Positions 1-13,515 of a stretch of 64,000 nt of DNA are shown one piece after another. The notes under the pieces are model-generated. The model did no database searches. It was not told where the DNA came from and worked only from the letters and a program-made list of their open reading frames with translations. Source of the stretch: Phoebastria nigripes (lineage: Eukaryota; Chordata; Aves; Procellariiformes; Diomedeidae). The translations under genes were made by a program, and so were the position numbers. The stretch spans positions 869,696 through 933,695 of the forward strand of contig JAYKAV010000955.1 in NCBI GenBank assembly GCA_035582835.1, given 5' to 3'. Every line of letters begins with the position of its first letter. The stretch's first letter is position 1.

Positions 1-560
1 GGAGTAAGAAGCTACCAAAGTGAGCAAGACAATCAAAATATAGCCCTAAAATAAGATGCATAACAAAGCTGTTACCCTGTTATCTGTGGAGATGTCAAGC
101 ATTCCTCAGCTTTTGGAAGAATCATTTATACAAATATTTAAGCCCTCAAAGCCAACACATTTACCAATCATTTAGACATAACCATCTTGTCACTTACATA
201 CAGCTGAACAAACATGTCATTGGGGAAACCCTACAGTGTAATTAACGTTGGGTTGAATGACAACTGAAGAAAAACATTACAAGCATTTTCATTCAAACCT
301 GAAAGGCAGTATCTAGTATGTCAACACTCACTTCACCAGGAAGATTGATTCTCCCCATTATTATTCTTAATTGTACACATGTAGCTTTCAGTTTAATTTC
401 ACTGAGGATTTTAATCGTGGCCTGGCTTTAAGGTTTTCTGTTTAGCAGTGCAGTCCAAACTTTTATTCTGAGGAACACAAGAGATCAAGCCACGTCACCT
501 GACAGCACATTTAAGAGATCCGATGGTCAGAGAGGAGAGAAAAGAAAGAGAAAAACTTAC

Positions 561-917
561 TGTAATTTTTATGAACCTTCAATTCTGTAGGTAAAAATTT
601 AAAAAGAAACAGTAAGTGCCAGTTCCACTCCAATAATCATGATATTTTTCTAAATACACTGTCCAGTCTTCTGAAGGAACTGTGGCCTCAAAAGGTATTA
701 TTTTGCTGTCAGCGTTGTAAAATTTCATAGAGAAAAACAACTTGCAGTCATGTTTACCTATGTTATAATAAATTTCCTCTACGTTGACTGCAGAGATGTA
801 GTGCAGAGCAGAGCTATCTGTCGGTGTAAAATACACACACAACCATTCTCTAAGCAGCACAACAGCCCGAAGCTCCGAGATGCAGCAAGGTCTCACCAGC
901 ACATCTGAATTCTGCAT
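561..917 (-). other. Candidate unassigned exon or microexon
   Basis: Two incompatible readings exist. In the first, a 112-residue frame (917 to 579) starts next to an acceptor-like ATGCAG/AATTCAG at 912-914 and runs to a TGA; its composition looks protein-like, but I recognise no family and the pyrimidine tract is weak. In the second, the minus strand has a strong acceptor (CTGTTTCTTTTTAAATTTTT then ACCTACAG, 585-612) and a strong donor TTACA/GTAAGT (555-560). These bound a 24-nt segment (561-584) that is open in one frame (Leu-Lys-Val-His-Lys-Asn-Tyr). The pyrimidine tract of the second reading lies inside the frame of the first, so at most one can be right. Neither is proven. Confidence 0.25.
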
Positions 918-1249
918 AAAGTGCTATTAGTGTCCAATTAAATATTAATTACAAGAATGTAGTTGTATAGCATTTAACTAGGGAAAGGCCATTAGCAAAT
1001 CACAATTTTAATGACAAAAAATACCTAGCACAGCACAATGTTACTTTCTGCCCTATTTAATATGGATCACAAGGAGGTAGTAAGTGGCCTGAAAGCATCA
1101 GTCCCACCCAGTGGCAAAGGCTGTGGTCCACTGTCCTCCCCACTTTTAACCACACAAAATCCTGGCTAAAAATGATGCCTGGGAGACATGAGTACTGTTT
1201 GTTTCAACAGGAGCAAGAGGAAAATGTTCCATTTCAAAGAGAAGCCAAG

Positions 1250-1560
1250 CCTGTATGCGGGGAGCCAAAGCCACGTCTGCTCCCAACCTCTCCTCCACTC
1301 CCCCTCCCCTCCTGCCTGACGGAGGTTTTGGGCGCCTGCCCTCACGCCCCAGCTGCTAGCCACGCGGCGGTCCCTGCCAACTGCACATGGATCACGGCCA
1401 TGTTTCTCCAAGAGGGAAGGACCATGTCCAGCTATCCGCACATATTTTTTGCGGTCAGTTTAACCAGCAGATCCAGCTGAGGACCCTTCCCACACCCCTT
1501 GCCTTGCTCAGCTGCCGCCTGCCCCGTCCTGGGGAAGTGCACCAGCTCTGCCCGCGAGCG
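1250..1560. other. Local GC-rich patch
   Basis: Pyrimidine- and GC-rich sequence (for example CTCCACTCCCCCTCCCCTCC and CTAGCCACGCGGCGGTCCC) stands out from the AT-rich surroundings. It is open in frames on both strands, the pattern expected from composition and not from coding. No splice sites or known protein are recognised. Confidence 0.3.
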
Positions 1561-2692
1561 CTCCCGGCAGCTACACAGCTGGGACACCGCTTTTTCCCCT
1601 AACAAACTTACGTCATGTGATGGATATATCACAAAGACTTGAATTCTACCAACTGAGGAGAGCAGATCTAGTGCCTCNGTTGAAAAATTGGCATTGTTCT
1701 TATTTTGCTAACTTACAGTGATGAGATATGGCTCCGAAGGAAAGCTCTAGCACTACCACGGGCAGGGCTGAGCAAATACTTTTCAACTATTATTTGCAAA
1801 ATAAGAATTGTTTGGGTCATATTTAAACTGCTTAACCATCTGAATCCACTACTGTGAAAAATACTGGTGAAGAGAGGTAGAGCTTAAATTCTGTATGATT
1901 AAAACATGGGTTCAATAATGGTTGCAGAAACGGTAGTCTCCCACTGGGCAATGAAAAACCAGGAGTACCTATGCCTACCGTGGTGCAGTAGGCATCACAG
2001 GTCCAGGTCCCTCCCTTGTGTTGAAGGACCCAAACTTGCATCTCGCATCCCTAGAGACTGCTCTAGCACTCAAAATTGTTCTGGGAGTGGTTTCTCTCAG
2101 ACTCCACCAGAATAGTGCAAGATACGTGATCTCTGGGCATTTTAGTTCAGGTCTCTGAATGTGCCTTAGAAAAAAGCATCTCACCCCTCAGATACACCCT
2201 TTAGCTACCAGGCTACTGATCCATTCACACCTCCTTGGTGCTTCCATGCCTCACGGCAGCACTTTATTTAAGTCATTTATTAAGTGACACTAGTGGGGTA
2301 GAGTCAAAGTGAAAAATTTACTTCCCATTCCCTCACACCAAAACACACCCCTTACATATTTTTTTCACAAACTTCTCTCCTGTTCATGGTGCCCTCTAGC
2401 TTTTCACATGTTTCACTAGAGCACTGAAATATTTTATAGCACTCATGAGAGTGCCGGATGGCAGAGACACATGATCCCTGCCCAAGAAACTCACAGCCTG
2501 GAGAAGCAGGCAAGGGCGAGGCAGTTCGGTGTCACAGTTATTGATCTCTGGGAGATGCTCTTCCTGGGCCTTCCCACCTAGTGCTGGCTCCTCTCCTATC
2601 TGCCCTCCACAGCCCTTGCCTTTCAGGAGGCATCTTTACAGCCCTATGCTGCGCCTGCAGGAATTGCCCTGCTGTTCTTCCCTGCCCCTGCC

Positions 2693-2706
2693 TTTTTTTT
2701 TTTTTT
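2693..2706 (+). repeat. Poly(T) tract
   Basis: Fourteen T within a longer pyrimidine-rich stretch (about 2660-2765). Confidence 0.9.
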
Positions 2707-5700
2707 AATTTCTTTCAGTGTCTTTTTCTGCTTCTTGCTTTTCTCTCCTTTTCCATTCCTTTGTTAGCTCAGTTTGATATGACTAAAATCAAACTGTTAC
2801 CACTTTTGATATGAAGGACAAACCCAATCACACTATTCTTCCCGTAACACAGGACACATGAAATGCTTAGGAATCAAGAAGTCATCAAGCAGGTCTATGT
2901 GAGTTAACTATTTTTTCAGAGAAACCTATGCATTCAAAAAAGGACGTTAACTCAGAAGCACCTTTAGGTTGGCTGGAGAAGCTGGGCATCCTCAGTCAGG
3001 ATGAACCAGCTCCCTACAACCCCTTCTGTCAGCTTCCCAAGGCACTTCCTCTCAAGCGATCTGTATTACCACATTTTCAGTACTTTTTGTGTCTTCAGAG
3101 CGATTGCTAATGGAANGCTGGTAACCTCCAAGAGGATTAGAAACGAGGCATGCAACCTGGTAGAGCACCATCACATTAAGAGCTCCCATGGGGTCTGTGG
3201 GAAGTGCTTCTCCCACCTGGGGCCTGTGAAAAACAGTGCTGCAAATAGCACCACGTGCAGAAGTATGAAACTACACTTGGGGACAGAATTTGAGAATGTT
3301 TTTTCACTCCACTCATTCTTTGCCTGCAGCTGCCTTAAATACATGTGAAATTGCTTCGCATGGTCCAACTTCCTCAGTTTCTGCATTGGGTTTTAGAGTA
3401 ACGGAACAAGCTAAGTTTGTGATTTTTTGCTTTAGCTGTTGCCTCTCTATTAAATAGGTTATGCTGAACGCTGAGGGAGAATGAAGAAAAAAGATTTCTT
3501 CTTCTTAAGTGTTGTCAGCATAGGATTAGCCTACTAGGAGATGAATGCCAAGTAACCTCTCACTGGGCAGCCTGGATTCAGGCATTCTCGAACTGCAGAC
3601 ACCCTGGGAGAGCACAGGCTTTTATTTGCAGATACACTTGATCCTAGCTTACACTTGTAATTATTTGTCACTGCTCATCTCCATAGAAATGAAAGGATTT
3701 ACATCTTTTTAAATAACTGGTTTAGAATAATAGGTAANGGTTTGATGAATTTTCAAATGTATCTTACAAAGACAATTAAAAGCATTCAGTCTGCGTTATC
3801 TAAAAAGCTGCTAGAGCAGAGAAGCAAACAAACCAGTATTATTCCCTTCTTTCACTAATGCATTTTTATGTTCTGCATACTTAGATATTTAGCTATACAC
3901 TTTTTAATTTGATAAATGGAGAGCTGCAAGCACTATTTGAACATTACATCTAGGATTACCGTGCCATTTCTCAGGAGTCACAGGGAAGATTTTTAATATG
4001 CATTTTTTTCTGTAGTGTTGCTCTCCTTTCCTTTCCTATGTTTTTCAACTTTCTACTGCAGCATTTGAAAACAAAACTGACCAAGAAAGCCCAACAATTA
4101 ATTCCAGAAGCAGTGATTACAACAAAAAGTTGGTATAATAGATTTAAAATAGGCTAGTGCTCCAATGCCCCTGCCTTCCACAGTCAACAGTCATAAATCC
4201 TAACTCATTCTTTGAAATCAGAAGCAGGTTGCTGATGCAGACAGCTCCAGTTTCACCTGGGAGGTAATGAGGTGAAGTCATTGCATAGGAGAGAAGAAAA
4301 ATACAGCCAGCTGACTATGCACCATTTAACTCAACGGCTCCCTAGCGGGAAGCATCAACAGCAGGGGTGCAGCTGACAAGTGAAATGCTGCTTTGTATAA
4401 CACTTTACTACCCATTTGTGTGCTATCGGAATAGCAAATAGTTAAAATGCCACAGAGGAACAGAGCCCCATCAAAGCAATCTGCAGAGGTACTCTTTGTG
4501 GTTAGTAGGCAAGAATTCAGCAAGCTCCTGGGTTGGCACAAGGCTTTGTCCCTTGAATTTTGTTAGAAATGAGTTTTCTCAAAAATGTCTGCCCAGACTG
4601 TGCAGTGCTTAGTATTGACAGAATATAAAGTCCTTGCTTTTAGACCTTAAGACTATATAAAGGGTGGGTGACAATAGGATTTAACATTTCTCTTGCTACT
4701 CTAGATGCCTTTGTTACCATCTAAAAAAAAATTCTATAGGCAGTACAATGAAGGAAGTCTGGTTTCTTAACAGACATCCCTCCTGTTTCATTGTGAGCTC
4801 TAAGTCATTTCACATGGCTGGGACACTTACATCATCTCCTGCACTTGTGCAACTTCTCCTGGCTGAAATAGATGAAGTCACCCCACGTCTTTCACCTCAC
4901 AGAGAGCTTTCACTCTCCTCCGCTCCTTTCTCTGCACAAAACGTGCGGGACCATAACATATTTGTGACCTCCATCCCACTGTCATATTGGCCAACTGGCT
5001 CAAAATTTTCTGCGTGAGACAACCTGACAGTCACACAACACAGTCGCAAATGCATCTTTTCCATGGGAAACCAGGCTAAAATTACAACAGAAATATATCC
5101 AACTGTAACACAGTTTCCCCCTGCTCCCGTCACTCGCAGACCCTAGATTCTGTGCTCATTACCCGCCGAGCTGCGAGACTGTCCCCACTTAACCTGGATG
5201 GCTGGCCTCCAAAACACTTCCAAGCAGACTCCCTGTTTAGCAACATTGGGGTATTGGAGTGTGCCCACAAATTTGCCAAGATCTGACACTCTTTATCCCA
5301 GGGCAGGACTGAACACCATTAGAGAGTGCTCAATTTCAGCACTTTTCTGCTGTTGAGTTTTCACATCTCTGCAATCACAACTTCAACTGTATGACCTGGA
5401 TAGAGAGGTGACTGTAGAAACATAGGAGTTTCCAATATATTTGACACTTTACCAATTAAAAGTAGAAATCACAAGAAAAAAACATTCTTTTTCTTAGAAT
5501 CATTTATCTCCACCATAGCTTCCACATTTCTACAAGCACTGCCACAGCTGCAGATAGGTTAATCTCGCTATAGCTATTCAAAAGCATGTATCTTGTGTCC
5601 AGTACCACTATTTGAGTCAAGTACAACAGATAAAAGTTGTGACATTAGCATGCTAATAGCCTCTGTAACCATCCAACAGCAGAAGGAAGAAGATGGGCTC

Positions 5701-8700
5701 TTACTGATTGACGGTGTCTTGAGAAGAGAGAGAACCGCCCAACACTTCATGCTTTCTGAGCAAGGGGAGTATAATATCACTTCCAACCAGTCCCATCCAC
5801 TTCTTAGTCAGCGACAAGGAAGTCAACAGCACCAGCCGACCACTGACCCCAAGCAGCTAACCGTCAGCTGCTTTATTTGATAGCACTCCAAGGCACTCGT
5901 GCCCACCACCGCTGCCATGACTTGTCCTTCCCAGTATGGCTCCTGTCCTGTTCAAAGCAGCAACTAAGCAAGGATAATGATATTATCCTAACTGCTTATT
6001 GATCAATAATTAACTTGATTATCTTCAGCAGAAACCAGCTTCCTGAGCAAAATTTACCCAGTGGCTTCACCAACAGATACTCTATCCTTCCCTCCCAAAA
6101 AAAACCATTAATAATCGCCATAAGCAAGAGTACAACGGTTTCTTCATGGACCTTTCCCAACCAGGGAGGTCACTTGTCTGCAGCCTAAAAGAATCTGCCC
6201 CAAAATCCAAAGGTCCAAAGATAATACAAAGCTGCCTAAACAATTCGGTAAGCACCACTGACCTACACCCAGCCAGAAAACACAGTAGCATTTGATTCAT
6301 CATCTGCCACATTTGTAGCCTTGACAGCAAGCTGGGCAGCCTCAACCTGCATCATTTCAATTTGAGAATCACTGGAAATTTCCTCACAGCAGGCTGCACC
6401 TTGTTGAGACAGACATTGTTAATCAGACTGTCCTCAATCTTAACCAAGGCTGCAGTTGCAACTTTACAGATACGAGGATGGATTACAGAGAACTGCTTAT
6501 GAAAAAAAATGTACTTTCTAATCTTGTTTTCCCAATGGACTCAATTCCGGACATTCTGATTTGCTATGTTTAAAAGCAAGCACACAGCAAGAAACCTATA
6601 TTCTTTCCCCACAAACCAGGCCCATGTCTTTGCTGTCCCCTAAGCAGTGCAACAATGGTGTGAAAAGATTTCTAGGAGAAATAGGAGTCAGAGTCTAGGA
6701 CACAGGCAACACCTATTTTCTTCTTCCTCTTAGCAAGTCTCCAGACTTTTAATAATTATTAGATACCTTCGCTAAGAAGGAGTTTCAGTGTCAGAACAGA
6801 AATGTATAAATAGCAAGAAAATGCAGGAATTGAAGTGTCAATTCACTAAGGTCATTCTTTCCTTTAAAAAAATAAAATCAAGTTCAAGGTTGAATAAACC
6901 ACTATTGGGTTTTGCCATTACCATTANTGACAGATAAAAATGTCTTTGATTTGTGTGCTGCTACTCTTTCCAGTGAGGATATGGGTACACATTTGCATTT
7001 GTGCTTAGCCTTCTGTTTGAATTTAAGATTCGCTTTTTGGTGTATTGGGAAATTCTAATAACACTCTAATAAGATTTTTAATTAGCAGATATGTATTTAC
7101 ACTTTCAGCTAAATTAAGGACGGGGTTTTTGTCTGAGAATTACAAGATTTTCATTTAATTTCTCAGTGGCTGTGGACTGAAAGCACGCAATGCTGATACT
7201 TCTCTCAAAGTGACTTTCCTTAAAAGGATTTAAATTTTATATTCCTTCTTCATTTGCAGTTGTTCAGTTCAAAAACACACTTATCCACAAACTAATGAAG
7301 TGTTTATATTAGGATCATTGTATTTTTTCATAAATAAGAAATCATGCTTTCTTTAACTATCTAGCAATATAAATAGCTGTCATTCCAAATATGCATTACC
7401 TTTATCATTCATAAGAATGGTTTTAAACCGTTAAATGCACATTTTTATACCTTTTTGTCGTGTTTTTCACATAATACTCTGGAATGATTAATGATTCAAT
7501 GAATCTTCCCTTATCCAAACTCCCACATATAATCAGCCAAGCAGTTTACCAACAGAAATAATGGTGCAGACAATGAAAACCGAATGACAAATGCCTAAAG
7601 CTAGACATTTGTAATATAAATAAAGGTACAGAACATGTGTGACAAACATGTTCTAAGAAAACCAACAGAGATGGCTTGAATTTGGAATATTAAATTGTGG
7701 CAAAAAGCTAAGGTAAACCAAGAATTAGCCACCAAAATATTTTGTGAATGTCTCTGAAAGAAACATACCTAAGAAGTCAATTTCTAAAACCAAGCTGTGC
7801 ATTTTTCAGTTTTCTCAGTTCTAACTAGTATACATGAAATAAAAGAAAAAAACCAAAAATACCAAAGCTGCGCAACAAAGAATTTAAGTCAAATACAGTC
7901 AAAGTTAGTGGAAAAATTCCTCTTGCCTTATTATGGTGTTTGAACCAAGCTTTAAATAAATATCAACATGAAGACACTACATAGATTTCTGAAGAAATAT
8001 AGTCCACAGCATTCTAACTGTGTTTTCTTTTTGCTTTAGTAGATAACTTGGTTGCACAGCACCTTTGCTGTTTGTCGCTTACTCCTTCCCCATTTCATCA
8101 CTCCTTTACACCACTAGGCTAAGGTTACTCGAGTACTGGTAGTTTCCTTCTTTTATTTTTCTTTTTTCCTTCCCTCCCAAGATTAATTGCATATTCGTAT
8201 ATTACCACAAATCTTCCCCAGACCATATGGGAATAATTTCAATCTGCCCCAGGATCATTTCTGTCATTATTGGCTGTTCATTCCCATTAGAAGCTGTTAC
8301 CCATCCTGTTATTCAACATAAAAATGAAATCCTGTATTATCTATTCCCTGCATCACAGTGATGGTGGGGTTCGCCTCCTGCCATTTGAGCAGTTTGTGGC
8401 AGCGACAAGAAGACCACTGCTTTTAGAAAGTTTGCAGAGGCAGTTCCTCTGCTCGTTCAACAGCTGGTGCAAACCAAGTCATCTCACTCGTAGACATAAC
8501 ACACATAACTCTACCAACTGTATTATTAGGCTGTCAGGAGTGGCATTATGTATATAAACCATTCTGTATTTGACAGCAAAGACTGGGTTGAAAAGAGGTC
8601 AGTGTTTACAACTCCAATAACAGTAATAAATAATAACAGAAATGGAGTTTTTTTAAGTTTCACTGGTACAAATATGCAAGTGTTCAACATGGTGAAACCA

Positions 8701-10106
8701 GGCAATGATGTTGCTTCCCAGTAACTAACTGATCCTGGAGTGTGGAAACCTGACTTACTTCCTGTAGGAAAAAGAAACCTGACTTTCTCTCCAGAGACCA
8801 GCCAAATTACCTTTACCCACAGCAATTCAGGGAAGCAGAGGCTGTAGTGAGAGATCCAGGACTATCCACTGCTCTGGACTTCTAGACCATATTAGGAGAG
8901 CACAATGGAAGGAGAGATCGCTGGTCTCTATGCCCCCATTTCTAGACTAAGGAAAATCTTCTTTCCATACTTTGAATCTTTGCTCAGGCTTTACTTGCAG
9001 AAGACATGACTGTCTCAAACGCAATATATACTTAACAGGTTGTCCTTCAAAGGACTACAGCATAAAGTGTGAACTGTCTGCTCCAAATTCTGACCAGCTC
9101 TGCCGCAGCTTCTGACTGATGGGAAAGAGCAACAATTCAGGATGTGTTTTCAGCCCCGGTCCTGCACTGTACCGTGGCTCCCAGAAGCCCACTTGCTCAG
9201 TCACAGCTCCCTCCTATGGGGGACATCAATCAGAAAGGTTGCTCCCAGTAAAGCTGGGGAGAGCAAACTGCAGCCTCACTCCCCTCTTGAGGTTCCCTTG
9301 GCTTTCTGACTTTTCCAACACAGCTCACCAAGATTGACACCATGCCAGGGGTGGAGGCCATTCCTTACCACTGCCCTGTGACACTCCTGGTGACACTCCA
9401 GCCTTGGTGAGCCACATGTACCTCTCCGTTGCAGACTCCCTGGACTGTCATTTCATGGCCATGTCATAAGCTGCATTTCTGAATGCACTGCACTGGCTCC
9501 TCTCTCTACCATTTTCTCAAGCCATGTACCATAGATATTACACATCTACTTGCCTCTGAATTGATGTGACTGATTGTTCCATTTTACAAATCACATTCAG
9601 CTCCATCCTGGTGCCATTTCCAGCTAAACCACCTGGCCTTCTTTTCATTTATTTTTGAATGTAGCAATAGACTTTTTGGGATGATTTGTCTGACTTTGTC
9701 TTCTACCTCCACCCCATGGTCCTGAAATTTGTATTTCTGTGACCCTTATAGCACTGCTTTATCTGACACCAGAAGCAAGGAGATGAACTTAGGATGGCCC
9801 AGCAAACACCGAGACGAAGAGAATCACAGGATACTGTCTGTAATTGTACAATCCAAGGCTGTCGCCCCTTCTTCATTCAGGACACAGGCTAGATCTGGAC
9901 TTGGGACAAATCCCAGTGCTTACTGACAGTGCCTCCTGCCTGAGTAACCCTTGCTTCATTTGTTGCAGTAGTTGAGCAGCACACTGAAAATGAGGCAAAG
10001 CATTAGAGGGGTTGCAAGACAATTTCATGATTCAGATAACTACATGCTTCCCTGAAGAACCTTTTTCTATGCCTGCAAAGCGTACGTGTAGTCGATCTGG
10101 CAGACT

Positions 10107-10153
10107 TGAGCTCACCCTGCCCTTTCTCCAAGTCAACATGAGCTCACCCTGCC
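10107..10153 (+). repeat. 15-bp direct duplication, 32-bp period
   Basis: TGAGCTCACCCTGCC occurs at 10107-10121 and 10139-10153. Confidence 0.9.
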
Positions 10154-12755
10154 ATGAGCTGATCCAAGACCATGTACATCCACAGCACAAAGCCCAGGCT
10201 TATATGCCCTGTGCAGGAAGTCAGGCACTCGGCTGCAGGTAGGTGCCCAAAGTCAGTAGAGTGAAGTATTTACTAAGAACGTGAGCTTTTCTACTGAGGT
10301 CCGTTTGGCTGAACCCCATCATACCCAGGGATAGCTCATGTTCTGTCTCAACAGCTGCCGCAAGGAAGGTGTGCTGCTCAGGGCAGTTCTGAGTTCTCCT
10401 GACAGCTATACTATCAAGACAGGAAGCAAAAAAGAGTTTTCCAAGAGGCAGAGATCTGCTCAAGCCTGGGCACAGTGGACTTTGGTTAAACCAAAATCAA
10501 GAGAAGCAAAGTGGCAGAGATCAGAAGAAAGAAACAAGTGCCCAGCAGATGACAAAAACATGATCACACATTTTTGCTGCTGGGGAGGGAAGCCAGCTGA
10601 AGCAGTCTGGTAACCACACGTGGTACAACCAGCAACTTCAATGGTTAGCCAGATGGGAGCAGGAAGAAGAAAAGATGGCACAGAAACAAAGCCCATGAGT
10701 AAATAATGGAAAATAATTCCAGTGAGAGCTGCCTTAACTGTGCCTCTAAAACTTCTGTGTAAATAGTCCTCCAAAGGTCTCCTCACAAGAAATCTGAAAT
10801 AAATACTAGAGTTAGAGTGCTCAGCAGCCTGCAGCTATTCACAGGTTGGAAGCATCCTGCGCGCCGAGCACCGGGGCTTACAGACTCTCGGGGTGCTTGC
10901 TCACCCTCTCAGCCGCACAGCAAGAGGCACAGATCCTGACACCGCTTGGCCCCGGCAGCAGGAGCAAGCTCTGCTGGCTTCACTGCACACCCACCCAGTC
11001 CCAAAGCACCCTGCACACATCATCTGCGTCTTGCATGGAGGTCACCTCTGTCCCTGGCTGCCGCCTTTGTCAATGGATAATAACTGCTGCAGTTCTTCCT
11101 ATATATTTGTATGCAATAATACTACTCCACATATTTCTGCACGGCCTAGCGAACACAAGGTGTGTTGCACACTTAGTTTTATTTGCACAATGCTACATCT
11201 AAACTAGTATTCCCAACGGTGTTTTACAGTTGAATTAACCTGTAAATATTCTAGGAGTCAAAACACTAAAAAGATGCAGACTGTGCTGTTTTATTTTTAA
11301 ACAGGCAACTACTGCATTTCATTTTAGCAAACATTTCTCTTCATTGTCATTAAAGGGAAAAGCTGTTTTCACAGGGATTGATAAAAACTGAGTAAAAGAT
11401 GCTATATGTCTTATGAATCCTATGTAATTCCCATAGCTTTCACAAGCCTTCAGAGTTAACAAAAAATAGGAAACACCCAGCCAACATTTCATATAATTTA
11501 GCCAAAAAAATCAGAAACAAGTGCTGGGGGTTAATATGCTCTGAATGACTCCAACAATAACCTTAGAATAAAGCTCCGAACAGAGTTTGATGATCAGATG
11601 GCATGCACCAAGGTGACAAGAAGTGTCCTCAGACACCGTGAGTCGTCATTTTCCTCCCCCTTCTTCTGATCTGACCCTGCTCTGCAGTGATCATACACTG
11701 CAGCTTTTCTTTTATCTAAAAAAATCCTTGAGAAGGTTACAATAGGTGAAGTGATAATACTGTAGACATAGCCTACTTCTCCTTTTGTGTGGCAGTTCTC
11801 TGAAATACTCATAAAATATGCACGTTTTAAGCTTTGTGGCACTGACTATTGTGCTAGTTAACTTGATGAAAGCAGCTCAATAGCAAATTTAAAGGGACGC
11901 CGCCAACTAGTTTGAGGCCTTAAAAATGGTTTGACTCAAGTTCAGCATGTGTGTTTGGAGGTTAGACTTGTTTAACATCCAACACAACTACAGAAATGCA
12001 TGTTGCAACAAAGATGTTAAACTTTAATTCAGAATAATTTGAATTCTTTCAAATTATCTTCCATAAAGTTGTGAAGCCCCCTCCAAAACATGACTGTGCC
12101 AAAATAGGAGTATAGGAGAAAGAACTCTGCAAACTCTGTAGCATAATCAAAATGATGTAATTTTTTTAAATTAAATGTTTCTCTATTTTTGCACAAACAT
12201 CCCCAAGCAAAGATCTTTGCTTATTCTACTGTTGCTATCTTCTGAAAAGATGGCTCTAAAGTAAAGACAATACCGCAGGGAAGTTAAAGCATCTTGGTTA
12301 AGTCTGAAAACCTTTTCAGTCTCAGTGACAAAACCCTCAGAGAAGGTAAGCCCAGCCTTCAGCTCTAAGTATCCATTACCTCAGCCCACTCAGGAACGCA
12401 TCCAAAAATGTCAGGTGGACTTCAGCCTTAACACTTCTTCCATTACTAGCCTTGATGACCCACCCACCCATCCCCTGCAAAAAAAGTGCAGAACTTGGGT
12501 CATACAATACTGAAGGCCCTAAGCCTGCTGACAGTGTCCCTTAACAAGAGCTAACCAGGCTTTTACACTCTTTGAACAGATGCTGACATCTGAGGAAGGT
12601 GCAGAAGCTTAAGTACTCCTGACCTTACTCTCCCCGTACCTGGTGTGCAGCCTGGCAGACACATGAGTACTGACAGAAGCANGTTCCCTGCAGAAGGCAG
12701 CTGCTGCAGTTGCCTAGTTGAGCATCTGCCCCTCTCCCCCATTTTTGTAACAGTT

Positions 12756-12990
12756 TTTGGGTTAGAGCAGTTGCACGGGACGTGGAAAGACACAGGTTTA
12801 GGTCCCTCTTGTCTGAACAAGGTTCGAACCCACACCTTGTAAATCCCAAGAAAGAGCATTAACCACCAGACTCTGGACTCTGCGCATGTGAAAGGAGATG
12901 AAGGGCAGGAGGAGGTGGGGAGTGCCCCTCAGCCATGAAGCTGAAGCATTATCAAACAGAATTAAAAATTCATTGTACGAGACAAAGAAA
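12756..12990. repeat. Ancient palindromic tRNA-like repeat unit
   Basis: Two arms form an imperfect inverted repeat. The left arm (12760-12806) reads GGGTTAGAGCAGTTGCACGG and ends CACAGGTTTAGGTCCC. The right arm (12821-12864) reads GGTTCGAACCCACACC and ends AAGAGCATTAACC. The complement of the right arm aligns with the left. Both resemble the A-box and B-box halves of a tRNA gene, and GGTTCGAACC is itself palindromic. It is followed by AGCTGAAGCATTATC and AATTAAAAATTCATTG, a downstream block I recall following such arms in turtle and bird genomes. I cannot assign a Repbase name. It is not a tRNA gene: there is no cloverleaf. Confidence 0.6.
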
Positions 12991-13234
12991 TTATGTATGC
13001 AGCAGGAAGAAGGCAAGTCTCCTCCGTATCTAGTGAGGTCACTGACCAGTTGGCTACAGAACAGTGCTTTCCCCAACCCTTTTCTCCCATCCAATTCATC
13101 CTGAATCCTTGGTTACACAGTGGCACATCAAGTCAACAAGAAGAGAGGTGAGTGTCCCAGCTAAGAACAGCATTAGCCTGATGGCATGTTACTCCTCTGA
13201 TCTGAGTGGTTTTGTATTCGCTCAGAAAGAATAT

Positions 13235-13283
13235 TGGAATCTGGTCTCCTTCATCCTGGGTGAGAGCTTTAATTACTGAGCCA
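13235..13283. repeat. Third tRNA-like arm of the ancient repeat
   Basis: The complement reads GGCTCAGTAATTAAAGCTCT then CACCCAGGATGAAGGAGACC and AGATTCCAATATTC. This resembles the arm consensus 'gctcagtggttagagctctcacctgggatgtgggagacc'. It lies about 370 bases after the first palindrome and is probably the remnant of a second unit of the same element. Confidence 0.5.
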
Positions 13284-13404
13284 TTGCAGTACAAGGATAC
13301 CAGCAGCAGCTCTTCCTCCAACTGTGTTTTAAATTAAAAGAGTGAGGCATGGTGACTTCCACAGGAAAAAATAAAAAAGGCTCAGCAGCATGTAAAGAAA
13401 CCTC

Positions 13405-13515
13405 TCTGCTGCCTTCAGTGACTTGCCAGAAGTCATACAATGGGTCAGCAGCAGAGCGGGGAACCGAATCCAAATCTGCCTTCTAACCCAGTGCCCTTTC
13501 TGCTGCATCTTCTGA
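13405..13515 (-). mobile_element. MIR-like SINE fragment
   Basis: The plus strand reads CAGTGACTTGCCAGAAGTCA, then GGGTCAGCAGCAGAGCGGGG, AACCGAATCCAAATCTG and CCCAGTGCCC. This follows the reverse complement of the MIR tRNA-related half ('acttgcccaaggtcacacagctagtaagtggcagagccgggattcgaaccc'). MIR-type elements are old and sparse in birds, and divergence here is high. Confidence 0.65.

Larger units (their letters stand above)
1561..12755. other. Intronic sequence, nothing further recognised
   Basis: AT-rich sequence with only short homopolymers and the small duplication at 10107. The segment near 2450-2530 (GATCCCTGCCCAAGAAACTC) faintly resembles an old interspersed repeat, but too weakly to call. 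No exon, RNA gene or LTR recognised. Confidence 0.5.

Noticed and set aside
12805..12865. Possible tRNA gene, because of the GGTTCGAACC B-box-like sequence
   Set aside because: The B-box sits in a long inverted repeat, no cloverleaf with an anticodon arm can be drawn, and there is no T-run terminator. An old tRNA-like repeat explains it better.
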